Virus record (IMG/VR): IMGVR_UViG_3300037189_002397
Location: 1-20,676 of that record
DNA from: a virus
DNA: 20,676 nucleotides
Strand: one strand, 5' to 3'
The notes under the pieces were generated by a model. It searched no databases and was not told where the DNA came from. It saw only the letters and a program-made list of their open reading frames with translations. Below are positions 12,691 to 20,676 of the stretch, one piece after another; position 1 is the stretch's first letter; each line of letters begins with the position of its first letter. The translations under genes and the position numbers were made by a program.

Positions 12691-14520
12691 TTAACTTGTG
12701 AGGGCTTGCAACTGAGCGTTAGTGACACGCAGTGGGTAGTAGGCAAGTTTAGAAATTGTGCCGTTAAGCGGTAAAGAAGCAGCTTGTTGCCCAATTTCAA
12801 ATTGCGTTACCACTGGAATCACGCAGCTTGTATCCGTAAGCGCAGCAGCCCCATTCTTACTAAACGCAGCATCGTTAAATTTGTATGCAACAGCCGAGGT
12901 TTGGGCGGTATCAGAATAAGCTCCTGAACCAATCGTCACTTGCGTTACTGAATTTACCTGCATGTCCATGTAGTTTGCTACTACACCACTTGCGTTGGAC
13001 GCAATGAGTGTTATGGCGTTGCCAACTGTTCCATCATTAACTGAAAAAGCACGCCTAGCACCGGTTCCGGAGCTACCTTTATACGCCCCAAAGAAAGTCC
13101 CCTCCCCGGCGTTATACCAACTAGAGAAGTTTGCCCCCGTCATGCTTGCAGCATCAGCAGCGCGTGTGACCTGTGAAGCCACTGTTTGAATGTAGCTGGT
13201 GGAAAAGGCTGCGGCTTCCAGTTGAGCGCCCCAGATAAAGATGCCGGAGTAGCCGTTGCCCGTGTAAGTAGCTGTAAATGAGCCACCAGTTGATTGCAAA
13301 AAAATATCAATTCGGCCCGTTGTAGAGGTGCTGTCAATGATTCCAGACAATGTGCATCTGTACCAATTGTTGCCGACAGGGGTAATTGAGGCAGACGCCC
13401 CTGATCCTGTTCCAAAGTTAGCAGCCGCCGTTGATATTGTTCCGTTCGACAGATCAAACAAAACACGAACACCATTACTACCTGCGGTGTTTCCGTATTG
13501 AATACGAGCAAATCTGGCAGCGCCAGTTGCAAATGCCTTGAAGTAACAAGAAGCGGTGTAAGTTGTATTAGCGACAACCGTATTGCTTTGAGTCACTGCA
13601 TGGTTGGCTGTAGCAGTGTCTTCAACCAACCCATCACCAGTTAGCGTCCCATCAGGCGCAACAATGGTGTTTGTTGTAATGCTAGACCCAGATTTTGTCC
13701 AAGCAGCGTTATCAAACTGTTCAGAATACGTCAGCAAGTTCGTCCGTTGCTCCTCAATCAGCAGCCCCAAGCTCGCAAACGTAGTGGGGTTGTAATCGAA
13801 CCGCGCCACACCAGACAATGCTGTTAAAAGCTGCGGGACGTAATTGGTAACGGGCTGTGTGGTTGTGACTGTGTAGGCTGTGACTGTGGAGCGTTGCTCC
13901 AGTTGAGCACCCCAAGCAAGGATGCCGCCCGAATCAACAACTGTTGAACTGCCATTGGTATCAGCTAGTCCAACAGCAATAGCTCCGGTACGCGCTGTGT
14001 TAACTGTAAATGTTATCGTGCAACGAAAGAAACCATTAGTGGACGCAGTAATTGTTGCCGTATGCGCCGCATTGGTCGTTCCTATTGTTCCGTTTTGAAC
14101 ATCAAACCAAGTTGCTCGATTAGTGCCATCAGACAGAGTTTCTAGAAACCGCAGAAAGTTTTTGCCGTTTGGCTTTGCAAACACTGAAGCTGTATATGTT
14201 AACGGGGCAACAGTAACACTCTGTTGCGACTGGCCTGCCGTGGTCTGTCCAGTTGCTTGCGTAATAGATGTTGCGGTGCTTGTTCCATCAGGTGCTGTAT
14301 CAGCATTATTTACCAATACAGTGCGCTGAGCGCTCCAAGGCGATGTTGCCAAAGCCTGACTCTGCAACAGCAAATTCTCTTCAGCCTTGGCAGTCTGTGT
14401 ACCGTAATAGGTGGCTGTGCTGGCTCTGGTAAACGTAATGCGGGGGTCAAGTTCTTTGGTGTTGGCAAAGTCAAGCAGCAGCGTAGGCTTGATCGCAGGG
14501 AAGTTGGATTGAATGCTCAT
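12691..14520 (-). CDS. Tail protein with two jelly-roll-like modules and a LamG/ConA-like end (609 aa)
   Basis: The start ATG 14520 has AAGGA six bases upstream. The N-terminus (PTLLLDFA, then DPRITFTRASTATYYG, residues 11-40) is a common opening in phage tail proteins and may anchor to the virion. Two modules follow: 48-217 and 257-445. Each starts (E/T)NLL(L/T)YS/Q, passes YTAS(V/C)(F/Y)(A/F)K and ends WGAQLE (203-208 and 430-435). This is a carbohydrate-binding-module-like beta-sandwich pattern. Residues about 461-609 (MTGANFSSWYNAGEGTFFG, then LNGTISKLAYYPLRVTNAQL) resemble a LamG or concanavalin-like lectin domain. No hydrolase catalytic motif is obvious, so it looks like a binder rather than a depolymerase. 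Role: probable receptor or surface-glycan recognition. Confidence 0.75.
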   Translation of the reverse strand: MSIQSNFPAIKPTLLLDFANTKELDPRITFTRASTATYYGTQTAKAEENLLLQSQALATSPWSAQRTVLVNNADTAPDGTSTATSITQATGQTTAGQSQQSVTVAPLTYTASVFAKPNGKNFLRFLETLSDGTNRATWFDVQNGTIGTTNAAHTATITASTNGFFRCTITFTVNTARTGAIAVGLADTNGSSTVVDSGGILAWGAQLEQRSTVTAYTVTTTQPVTNYVPQLLTALSGVARFDYNPTTFASLGLLIEEQRTNLLTYSEQFDNAAWTKSGSSITTNTIVAPDGTLTGDGLVEDTATANHAVTQSNTVVANTTYTASCYFKAFATGAARFARIQYGNTAGSNGVRVLFDLSNGTISTAAANFGTGSGASASITPVGNNWYRCTLSGIIDSTSTTGRIDIFLQSTGGSFTATYTGNGYSGIFIWGAQLEAAAFSTSYIQTVASQVTRAADAASMTGANFSSWYNAGEGTFFGAYKGSSGTGARRAFSVNDGTVGNAITLIASNASGVVANYMDMQVNSVTQVTIGSGAYSDTAQTSAVAYKFNDAAFSKNGAAALTDTSCVIPVVTQFEIGQQAASLPLNGTISKLAYYPLRVTNAQLQALTS

Positions 14521-14529
14521 GTTGTTTCC

Positions 14530-17325
14530 TTATGCCAGCGTCAGTGTAGCCGAGCGAACAGTGCCGTCCGAGCCTTTAACCTTCACCACCAGCGTGGTGT
14601 CGTTGGTCAGTTGGAACACCATATCCCTAACGCCATTTGGCGTGGCGGATGCTTGCGGCTGAACCACCACCGCATCTGCGTTCATGTAGGCCAAGTTACC
14701 CAAATACTGGTTCAGCGGAATCTCGTTGGGGGCTGTGCCGATGTCGGACTGCTGGACAATGGGGTCAGCAGCGGAAACCGTGCCGCCAAAATATACTGTG
14801 CCCGCCGCCACGTAGAGCGCATAGGGGTTGGTGATTGTGACGTTAGTCCCGGCAGTAGGTGCACCGTCGATATACACCGTAGACGCGTTGGTATAGGTTA
14901 CGGTAGTGTTTGTCGCAGCGATGGCTGGATTATCAAAAGACGCTATTGTTCCGTGTGCAACAGTGCCGGAAGCCGCAGTGATGCCGTCCGTATACGTTGC
15001 GCTAGCCGAGTAAAGTTTAGCCGCTACCGTAGTAGATAACGCCGCGCCCGTAACTGCGGAAAAACCAACCGTCGTAAGCCCCGACGAGTTGATCCGCATC
15101 CGCTCCGTAGGTGTTGCTGACCCATCCGCAGTGGTGGAGAAGATTAGGCGACCGGGCATATCGTTCGTGCCGGGGGCGCCGTCAACCTGACCAGTTATTT
15201 GGGCGGCTTTTACAAACGCCGTGCCATCATCACCACTAAAGTTTATTGTTCCTAAAATTTCACCAGAAACAACCGCCGCCTGCGTTCCAATAGTTGCACT
15301 GGCTGACTTGGCCAAAAACATAGCCGGGGCGTAGAACGAAGTCGTGGCAACGTTAGACCATGCCGTAACCGCAAGGGATGAGCCAGCGGTAACCCCTTGT
15401 ATCTGAGTAGAAGGAGTAACAACTACTGCGGATTGTGGATGTTGGTATGTTGCTACAGCCGCTGTATAGCCAACAACAACTCGACCAGCCGGGTCAACCA
15501 CAACCGGCGTGCTGTCGGGATTAGCAGCATCCTCAACCAACAGGGCGTTGCCCGTCCCCGTTTGCGTGATCCGTAGAGCGTCACCAGTCGATGAGCCGCT
15601 GATAACCACGCCGGGTTGCACAGTACCGTTGATGGTCACAGTGTCAGCGGCTGCGTCGCCAAGGGTGGTATTACCTGTAGACGATAGCGTTGTAAACGCA
15701 CCTGTTGCCGGGGTGGTTGCACCCACAGTGCCGTTGATGTTGATTGAGGCTGTGCCTGTAAGGTTAGTAACCGTACCGCTCGATGGAGTACCAAGCGCCC
15801 CACCGTTTACCACTGGAGAGCCAGCGGTGCCCACGTTGACTGCAAGCGCCGTGGCTACCCCCGTGCCGAGGCCAGAAATACCTGTGGAGACAGGAAGGCC
15901 AGTAGCGTTGGTGAGCGTGACTGACGAGGGAGTTCCCAACGCTGGAGTGACCAGCGTGGGCGAAGTAGACATCACCACATCGCCGGTGCCCGTTATCGGA
16001 TTGCTGACCAAGGCTTTGCCAGCCGTTGTAAACACTGCTTGAGAAGCAGTCAAAGCAGTCATCACCGGAGCAGCGTTGATTGTTGCAACGCCAGTGGAGT
16101 CCGCCAATGTGATCGAAGCCGTGCCGTCCTTGGCCTTAATGTTGGTTACTTCGAGGTTTGTAAGGTCAAGCGTGGTGGCATTCACAGAGCCAGCGTTAAC
16201 TGCACCAGAGACAGTCAGGTCAGTGCCGCTAAATGTCAGGTTTGCAGAATCAACGATCAAGCCCCCTGTGGAGATGTAGGGCACGCGAGTCGCAGTGGCA
16301 GTGGACACCACCAACTTAGGCACGCTCACAGAGCCTGTACCGTTGGGGGTCAGCGTGATGTTACCGTTAACACCTTGGGCAATCTGAACGGTGCCAGAGT
16401 TTGTGCCTGAGTTGGTGGACAGGGTGAGGTTAGCAGCGCCACCGGTGGTCACCGTGAGAGCGCCCGCACCATTAGATGTCAGGGTAGCTGCGGCAGCGGC
16501 GTCACCCACACGCACCGTGTCAGCGTCCAGTTGAACGTCGCCGGTACCGTTGGGGGCAATGACGACGTTGCCGTTGGTGTTAGTCGATGCAATGGTGTTG
16601 CCATCGAGGCTCAGGTTATCCACCGCAAGGAACGTGGCAGGAGTTGTTGCGCCAATTGACACACCGTTGATCGTGCCACCGGAGATGGCCACCAGAGCCA
16701 TGGTCGCAGTGCCGTCAATGAACAGGGCTCTCCATGAGTTTGCGGCGGAACCCAGATCACGAGCGTTATCGGTTGAAGGCAGCAGGTCAGTGTTGAACCG
16801 CGCCGTGGCAGTGATGGTGTCCGAAGTGGCGTTACCCAGCGTGGTGTTGCCGTTGATCGTGGCGTCGCCACCTACGGTCAAGTTGCCAGTGATGTTGCCA
16901 TCGACAATAGTGGTCACGCAAGAGTTGACGCTAGTGCCGTTACAGAACAAGAACGCGGTGTTGCTAGCAGCAACCGCCACACCTGTGCCTGCGGAAGTCT
17001 TCAGGGTGATAGCAAAGGCCGTGGTGTTCTGCACCACATAGAGCTTGGCCGAGGCTGGGCAGATAATTTCGCCCGCGCCTGTAAGGGCCGAGCCACCAGC
17101 GCCAGTGGCTGCAACCAGCATGGCACAACGCGACTCAGAGGTCGTACCGTTGGCTGTGGTCAGGGTATGAGCGTTACCAGTCCAAGTGTTGATTGTCGAG
17201 AGGCCAGCGATGGCTTGCTCGATCATTGACGTGATGTTGTCGTTAACGACATCGCCCCAAGTACCAGAGAGTTCACCGGTTACGGGAAGCGCCAATTTTA
17301 GCGTCGGCGTGTATTGTGTGGTCAT
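14530..17325 (-). CDS. Long repetitive tail fibre-type protein (931 aa)
   Basis: ATG 17325 has GAGGG about eight bases upstream and lies 12 bases after the glycine-rich gene. The N-terminal about 160 residues (YTPTLKLALPVTGELSGTWG, then IICPASAKLYVVQNTTAF) match an attachment-type domain widely seen in phage fibres. A long Thr/Asn/Gly/Val-rich shaft follows, with quasi-repeats such as NLTVGGDATINGNTTLGNA, GALGTPSSGTVTNLTG and TPATGAFTTLSSTGNTTLG. Around 735-750 lies GSATPTERMRINSSG, a common fibre motif. The C-terminus (IPLNQYLGNLAYMNADAVVV) lacks the S74-type self-cleaving chaperone. Predicted beta-helical or trimeric shaft. The small downstream proteins may supply assembly help. Fibre role is likely; the receptor is unknown. 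Confidence 0.8.
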   Translation of the reverse strand: MTTQYTPTLKLALPVTGELSGTWGDVVNDNITSMIEQAIAGLSTINTWTGNAHTLTTANGTTSESRCAMLVAATGAGGSALTGAGEIICPASAKLYVVQNTTAFAITLKTSAGTGVAVAASNTAFLFCNGTSVNSCVTTIVDGNITGNLTVGGDATINGNTTLGNATSDTITATARFNTDLLPSTDNARDLGSAANSWRALFIDGTATMALVAISGGTINGVSIGATTPATFLAVDNLSLDGNTIASTNTNGNVVIAPNGTGDVQLDADTVRVGDAAAAATLTSNGAGALTVTTGGAANLTLSTNSGTNSGTVQIAQGVNGNITLTPNGTGSVSVPKLVVSTATATRVPYISTGGLIVDSANLTFSGTDLTVSGAVNAGSVNATTLDLTNLEVTNIKAKDGTASITLADSTGVATINAAPVMTALTASQAVFTTAGKALVSNPITGTGDVVMSTSPTLVTPALGTPSSVTLTNATGLPVSTGISGLGTGVATALAVNVGTAGSPVVNGGALGTPSSGTVTNLTGTASININGTVGATTPATGAFTTLSSTGNTTLGDAAADTVTINGTVQPGVVISGSSTGDALRITQTGTGNALLVEDAANPDSTPVVVDPAGRVVVGYTAAVATYQHPQSAVVVTPSTQIQGVTAGSSLAVTAWSNVATTSFYAPAMFLAKSASATIGTQAAVVSGEILGTINFSGDDGTAFVKAAQITGQVDGAPGTNDMPGRLIFSTTADGSATPTERMRINSSGLTTVGFSAVTGAALSTTVAAKLYSASATYTDGITAASGTVAHGTIASFDNPAIAATNTTVTYTNASTVYIDGAPTAGTNVTITNPYALYVAAGTVYFGGTVSAADPIVQQSDIGTAPNEIPLNQYLGNLAYMNADAVVVQPQASATPNGVRDMVFQLTNDTTLVVKVKGSDGTVRSATLTLA

Positions 17326-17337
17326 CTATTTACCCTC

Positions 17338-18945
17338 TTATGTGGCAACTTGTTGCCAGCCCGCAGTTTGCGTATCACTCACGACGACCCATGTGGGCGT
17401 CTGAGCATTGTTGACATTTTGCCAGTTGGCGCTCTGACTATCGTCTATCTGCCCCCAGACATTGACTTGCCCGATCTCTCCAGTTGCAAATACTCCAGTA
17501 ACCAGAACCGTTACACTTACCGGGCCAATTGAAAGTACCCCCGTAGACGAACTGGCAGAATTTCCAGATAGGCCAACCACAACATTTGGGGCAATCAATC
17601 CGGCTAATGTTGTTGCTGAAACTCCAGCTACTGAACGCAAGATATTTCTAGCCAACGCCCCCGCAGCAGTGGTTGCAGCCCGCCCAGCAATTGCAAGCGC
17701 GACACTGGGCGTTACAGACCCTGCGGATGCAGCAGTTGAAAGCCCCGAAAGACTGGCCGTTACACTTGTAACTGCGACAACTAAACCGGCAGATGTAGTC
17801 GCCGCATTCCCTGTAATTTCTTTGCTTATATCAACAGATGAAAATGCACCGGCAGAGGCTACAGTTGATTGGCCATCAATACTTACGGATATATTGGTTG
17901 ATGCGACTGCGCCAACAGACGATGCAGAGGAAGAGCCTGTTGTGTTAAGGCTGATGCCGGGAGTTGCTACTCCGGAAGTTGTTGTAACTGATTGGGCTGG
18001 AACAGTTGCCAAAGGCGTGTAGGTGATGACCAACGCCCCGATTGACCTAGCGCCTCCAGTAGAGGTTGTAGATGCTGCGGCACCGCCACCGCCAGCACCG
18101 TACAGACCGCCAGCACCGCCAACTGTAGTGCCAGTACCATCACCAGCACCGCCACCACCGCCGCCAGAAAAGACATAGGTCGTGGCTGCGTTTGTGCCCG
18201 CCCCGCCTGCGCCACCAGATGTGCTTGCTGCTCCACCAGTACCCCCAGCACCAGCACCAGTTCCTGCCGTGCCTCCAGTTGCGGATGTACCCGATCCTGC
18301 TCCACCACCGTTACCGCCGCCACCGCCGCGACCAATTGCTGTTGACGTAGTACTATTTGCCCCGCCAGCGCCACCCGCACCATTTGGCCCTGCGGCACCG
18401 CCGCCACCACCGCCACCGGCTCCAGAATTAGCACGGCCATTTCCGCCAGAGCCACCAGCGAATTGAACGGTTGTGTAGGTTCCACCACTAGCGCCGGGTG
18501 CGCTCTCAACAAAAATGTTAGGTGTAGGGGCGCTCCCACCCGGCCCGCCGCTAACCCCGCCACCTGCCCCGCCACCATTAGCAGTAACACCTGTTCCATA
18601 TATGGCAACAGGCGGTGAGCCACCATCGTCGCCTTGGAATACGGTAAAAAGTGTATATTGCCCAGATGTGTTAACAGAAGAAAGTATTGCTACTTTTTGT
18701 CCATCAACACCATTCTCTGTTAGAGAATATAACTTGAGCGGGAAATTGGCAACGCTTTGATATGATCCCCCGCCGCCGCCACCACCGCTTGCACTGCCCG
18801 TATTTGTAGCGCCAGTGTTGCCGGGGCCGTATGCCTCAAATTTGTTAGCGGCATCATTCCAGTCCGCCGGGATAGTCCAAGTTTCTGTACCTGTAATGAC
18901 GATCTGCTTGTCGCCATTTGCAAGTGTTGTTGTTATCTGGGACAT
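17338..18945 (-). CDS. Glycine-rich adhesin-like tail protein with three repeat regions (535 aa)
   Basis: ATG 18945 has only a weak ribosome site. Residues 17-48 (GTETWTIPADWNDAANKFEAYG) introduce a very Gly-rich region (50-300) with many GGxGG and GGGGGG runs. It closes with ARSIGALVITYTP. This opening and closing frame is typical of phage glycine-rich domains, and some such adhesins fold as polyglycine-II helix bundles. Residues 319-489 hold about eight repeats of 20-23 residues (AxTxAGxxxPxVxVxLxG), probably a beta-structured stack. The tail 490-533 has IGQVNVWGQI and three 11-residue repeats. Likely a receptor-binding tip or fibre-associated protein. Surface display and receptor are inference; no enzyme motif is seen. 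Confidence 0.75.
   Translation of the reverse strand: MSQITTTLANGDKQIVITGTETWTIPADWNDAANKFEAYGPGNTGATNTGSASGGGGGGGSYQSVANFPLKLYSLTENGVDGQKVAILSSVNTSGQYTLFTVFQGDDGGSPPVAIYGTGVTANGGGAGGGVSGGPGGSAPTPNIFVESAPGASGGTYTTVQFAGGSGGNGRANSGAGGGGGGGAAGPNGAGGAGGANSTTSTAIGRGGGGGNGGGAGSGTSATGGTAGTGAGAGGTGGAASTSGGAGGAGTNAATTYVFSGGGGGGAGDGTGTTVGGAGGLYGAGGGGAAASTTSTGGARSIGALVITYTPLATVPAQSVTTTSGVATPGISLNTTGSSSASSVGAVASTNISVSIDGQSTVASAGAFSSVDISKEITGNAATTSAGLVVAVTSVTASLSGLSTAASAGSVTPSVALAIAGRAATTAAGALARNILRSVAGVSATTLAGLIAPNVVVGLSGNSASSSTGVLSIGPVSVTVLVTGVFATGEIGQVNVWGQIDDSQSANWQNVNNAQTPTWVVVSDTQTAGWQQVAT
17347..17445 (-). repeat. Three 11-residue repeats at the C-terminus of the glycine-rich protein
   Basis: The repeats read DDSQSANWQNV, NNAQTPTWVVV and SDTQTAGWQQV (residues 501-533). 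All keep Q at position 4, W at position 8 and V at position 11. The regular Trp spacing suggests a short binding or assembly element. Confidence 0.8.
17479..17991 (-). repeat. About eight degenerate 20-23 residue repeats in the glycine-rich protein
   Basis: Residues about 319-489 repeat a pattern of x(S/A)Txx(A)G, four to six residues, then alternating Val/Ile/Leu and a closing Gly. Examples are QSTVASAG, LSTAASAG, RAATTAAG and VSATTLAG. Repeat borders are approximate, and DNA identity is low. Confidence 0.7.
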
Positions 18946-18963
18946 ATCATCACATCAACAGAA

Positions 18964-19437
18964 TTACGCGATGTTGATAAGTGCGGTACCAGCGGCGTTA
19001 GTAGGCATGGTTAGTGTCAATGTTGCCGCAACTGGGTTTTGCGCAGTGAATGTGCAAACTTCAATTGACTTGTTGGACTGAGTGCTGTTGTACAGCAAAA
19101 TGCAATCTACGTTGGCACCGGGCGTAATGTTGGAATACACAATGCTTGCGGATGGCGTCCAGACGCCAGTCGTGCTGCTCAAAGATGGAGCCGTAGCATT
19201 TGTTACGGTAACTCCACCAGCAGTATATCCACCAGCCGTAGCAATCTCGCCGCTTGTCGTATACGTTGCAGTTGTATTGTTAATAGTTGCAGACGCAAGA
19301 TACAAAGCTGCTTTGACCGTATCAGTTGTTGGGGCGGTTAGGCTACCCCTAGAAACTAGAGTTACGGCCCCCAGTTGATGAAGGCCAACCATAACTTCCC
19401 ACTTGAAGTTATTACTAATGCCTGCTGTATTAGCCAT
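18964..19437 (-). CDS. Small virion-type protein, paralogue of the gene at 19649-20083 (157 aa)
   Basis: ATG 19437 overlaps the stop of the 69-residue gene (TAATG), with GGAG seven bases upstream. The protein is Thr/Ala/Ser/Gly-rich and predicted beta. From about residue 40 it aligns with the 144-residue protein: KAALYLASATINNTTATYTT, then (S)GEI and GYTAGG, a region where IVYSNIT faces VITARGA, and a C-terminal TLTLTMPT ending INIA. A small beta-sandwich virion protein (capsid decoration or tail accessory) is the likeliest reading, because it lies between the adaptor and fibre genes. I know no assigned function. Confidence 0.75.
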   Translation of the reverse strand: MANTAGISNNFKWEVMVGLHQLGAVTLVSRGSLTAPTTDTVKAALYLASATINNTTATYTTSGEIATAGGYTAGGVTVTNATAPSLSSTTGVWTPSASIVYSNITPGANVDCILLYNSTQSNKSIEVCTFTAQNPVAATLTLTMPTNAAGTALINIA

Positions 19438-19646
19438 TAAATTTCTCCAATTTGGCCAAGAACGTTGCGACCTTGACGTTTATAAATATGAACAAACCTC
19501 TTTACGCATTCTTCGCCAAGCCAAAATTCGTGGGCACAAATCGTTTCTTCGTCATTGTCAACCCAGCAGACTCGCTCTTCCAACAAAGAGGTTGGCAAGT
19601 TTCCTTGAGATGTGTAAATCAATGGATCGTCAGCAACTGTTTCCAT
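19437..19646 (-). CDS. Small conserved-looking protein of unknown function (69 aa)
   Basis: ATG 19646 begins two bases after the stop of the 144-residue gene. Its stop overlaps the next start (TAATG). The coupled spacing argues that it is a real gene, although its ribosome site is poor. The protein is acidic at the N-terminus and centre (ERVCWVDNDEETICAHEFW), with a basic end (CVKRFVHIYKRQGRN). It has three Cys and two His (CVKRFVH, ICAHEF), but these do not form a clear zinc-finger spacing. No membrane segment is seen. It sits between two paralogues, so a role shared with them is possible. Confidence 0.65.
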   Translation of the reverse strand: METVADDPLIYTSQGNLPTSLLEERVCWVDNDEETICAHEFWLGEECVKRFVHIYKRQGRNVLGQIGEI

Positions 19647-19648
19647 AT

Positions 19649-20083
19649 TTATGCAATCCGAATAATTGAAGTTGTTGCCCCAGAAACTGGGAACTGAATT
19701 GTGAAATTACCGGCAGTTGAAATCTTATCGCCGCCAAAGTCCAGAACCGCAACCGCAGGATTGGTCACGCCATCGGCCAAGTAGATCAACGCGCCACGCG
19801 CAGTAATCACGCTGGATGCCCATGTGGTGTCCGCGAAGTCAATAAACGCGGCGGTGCCAGAAGACGTAGGAACTTGGCTGACCGTTAAGATGTTGCCACC
19901 AGCAGTGTATCCGGTGCCTACAACTTCATTGGATGTGCTGTATGCAGTCGTAGCTGCGTTCAACGTGGCGAGCGAAGTGAATAACGCGATCTTGTATACC
20001 TGCGTTGTACCAGTGCCAAAGTCGAAGTTCCCGTTGAGGACGCCAACTTTGAACGAGGTGCACATCCCTTGCGTGATCGCCAT
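19649..20083 (-). CDS. Small virion-type protein, paralogue of the gene at 18964-19437 (144 aa)
   Basis: ATG 20083 has AAGGA seven bases upstream and lies 10 bases after the adaptor stop. It opens AITQGMCTSFKVGVLNGNFDF, then VYKIALFTSLATLNAATTAY, TSNEVVGTGYTAGG (about 48-61) and a beta-rich C-terminus ending TTSIIRIA. The middle and end align with the 157-residue protein two genes on, so the two derive from duplication. Its place next to the head-tail adaptor suggests a head decoration or neck protein. A fibre-attachment role is equally possible. No catalytic motif is seen. Confidence 0.78.
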   Translation of the reverse strand: MAITQGMCTSFKVGVLNGNFDFGTGTTQVYKIALFTSLATLNAATTAYSTSNEVVGTGYTAGGNILTVSQVPTSSGTAAFIDFADTTWASSVITARGALIYLADGVTNPAVAVLDFGGDKISTAGNFTIQFPVSGATTSIIRIA

Positions 20084-20093
20084 TTTTTATTCC

Positions 20094-20676
20094 TTAACTC
20101 ACTGGGTTGCGAACTTGCACAGTGCGGTACGTGTCTGTACGTAGCTTGCCATCGCCCAAGTTCTTCAAGAGGCCAATCGCCTGAACATACAGTTGTTGAT
20201 ACTGGCCCACCAAATCTTGTTCGCCCTTCATGAATCGTATGGCTTCAACCAATGCGCCGTTCAAGAGAGCGGAATCAAACTCGGTGCCCAGCCACGTGGT
20301 GCCCGCCGTGACGATAGACTCGGGATAGTAGCCGTAGTGCAGTTCTGCGCTATACGACTGGTCAGGTGTGGGGCCGACGATGAACGCAGAAGCATCGAAG
20401 ATGGCGTAATACTTGGGGGTATTGCGGGTCGCTGTAACGTCGCGTGGGTATGCCTCACGGATGAAGTTCACGTCCTTGTCAATCAAGTAGTTGTATTCCC
20501 CACTAGACTTGATCACGGCCAGCGAGTACACATACAAGAAGTCGGATGGAATCTGTAGGTACTTGTTGCCCGCCGTCAGCGCCCCCGTAACGTTCTTGCG
20601 AATAGCAGGAATCTGCACCGTGTTGTAAATCTTCTGCTCAGCCTGTTCGGTGAACATAGCCAACTCCTGCGCAGAA
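20094..20676 (-). CDS. Head-tail adaptor-like protein, N-terminus off the window
   Basis: The frame is open to the window edge. The in-frame residues upstream of TTG 20663 (SAQELAMFTEQAEQKIYN) continue the pattern expected of a SU10-type phage adaptor, so TTG is probably internal and the true start lies outside. Visible landmarks are AEQKIYNTVQIPAIRKNVTG, LQIPSDFLYVYSLAV, FIREAYPRD and PKYYAIFDASAFIVGPTPD, then a helical C-terminus (LLNGALVEAIRFMKGEQDL). These fit a protein on the head side of the portal that receives the tail. It is followed 10 bases on by the virion-type paralogue. Membership of the SU10 adaptor family is from memory of the pattern, without a search. Confidence 0.65.
   Translation of the reverse strand, partial: SAQELAMFTEQAEQKIYNTVQIPAIRKNVTGALTAGNKYLQIPSDFLYVYSLAVIKSSGEYNYLIDKDVNFIREAYPRDVTATRNTPKYYAIFDASAFIVGPTPDQSYSAELHYGYYPESIVTAGTTWLGTEFDSALLNGALVEAIRFMKGEQDLVGQYQQLYVQAIGLLKNLGDGKLRTDTYRTVQVRNPVS

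Noticed and set aside
15509-16042. Plus-strand open frame of 177 codons
   Set aside because: It lies wholly opposite the repetitive fibre gene and its Pro/Val/Ala-rich product mirrors the Gly/Thr/Val codons of that gene.
17967-18626. Overlapping minus-strand frame of 219 codons in the glycine-rich gene
   Set aside because: It is an alternative reading of GGN-rich codons giving a Val/Ala/Leu-rich product; the 535-residue frame has domain logic and clean junctions.
20661-20663. TTG as the true start of the adaptor gene
   Set aside because: The frame stays open to the window edge with adaptor-like residues upstream, so this is more likely an internal codon of a truncated gene.

Overview
The window is a late-gene segment of a tailed double-stranded DNA phage, probably short-tailed (podovirus-like). 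Every supported gene lies on the minus strand, so the genes read from high to low coordinates. They are packed with 4-base ATGA overlaps, 1-base TAATG overlaps or gaps under 20 bases. The one larger gap is 77 bases, so no stretch over 300 bases lacks a gene. I see no tRNA, integrase, transposase, CRISPR array or clear terminator. The host cannot be read from the sequence. Moderate GC, a GTA-type holin and an M15 endolysin fit a Gram-negative, perhaps aquatic proteobacterial host, but that is inference.

In transcription order the window begins inside a head-tail adaptor-like gene (20676-20094). Two paralogous small virion-type proteins follow (20083-19649 and 19437-18964), with a 69-residue protein between them. 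Next come three large probable fibre or adhesin genes: a glycine-rich protein (18945-17338), a long repetitive fibre (17325-14530) and a tail protein with two tandem jelly-roll-like modules (14520-12691). A small accessory protein (12681-12376) follows them. The lysis cassette is then a single-span coiled-coil membrane protein, a holin and an M15-type peptidase endolysin (12356-11117). It is followed by a 700-residue nozzle/hub-like structural protein and a 116-residue companion (11115-8666).

The most unusual part is 8588-7192. Here an acyl carrier protein with an intact GLDSMD phosphopantetheine site overlaps a beta-ketoacyl-ACP synthase with an intact Cys-His-His triad. The ACP stop and the synthase start share an ATGA, and the synthase has a strong internal Shine-Dalgarno sequence. 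The pair sits between tail and ejection-type genes, after the largest intergenic gap, which holds a weak promoter-like sequence. No ketoreductase, dehydratase, enoyl reductase, thioesterase or phosphopantetheinyl transferase is visible. The pair would therefore have to draw on host fatty-acid machinery, or act as a minimal acyl-condensing unit.

The low-coordinate end holds a 151-residue phage protein, a 1864-residue repeat-rich probable internal (ejected) virion protein with an EF-hand/dockerin-like loop, a 319-residue virion-associated protein, and the N-terminus of a further virion-type protein cut by the window edge. The whole reads as one structural, lysis and ejection operon with a lipid-metabolism pair inserted into it.
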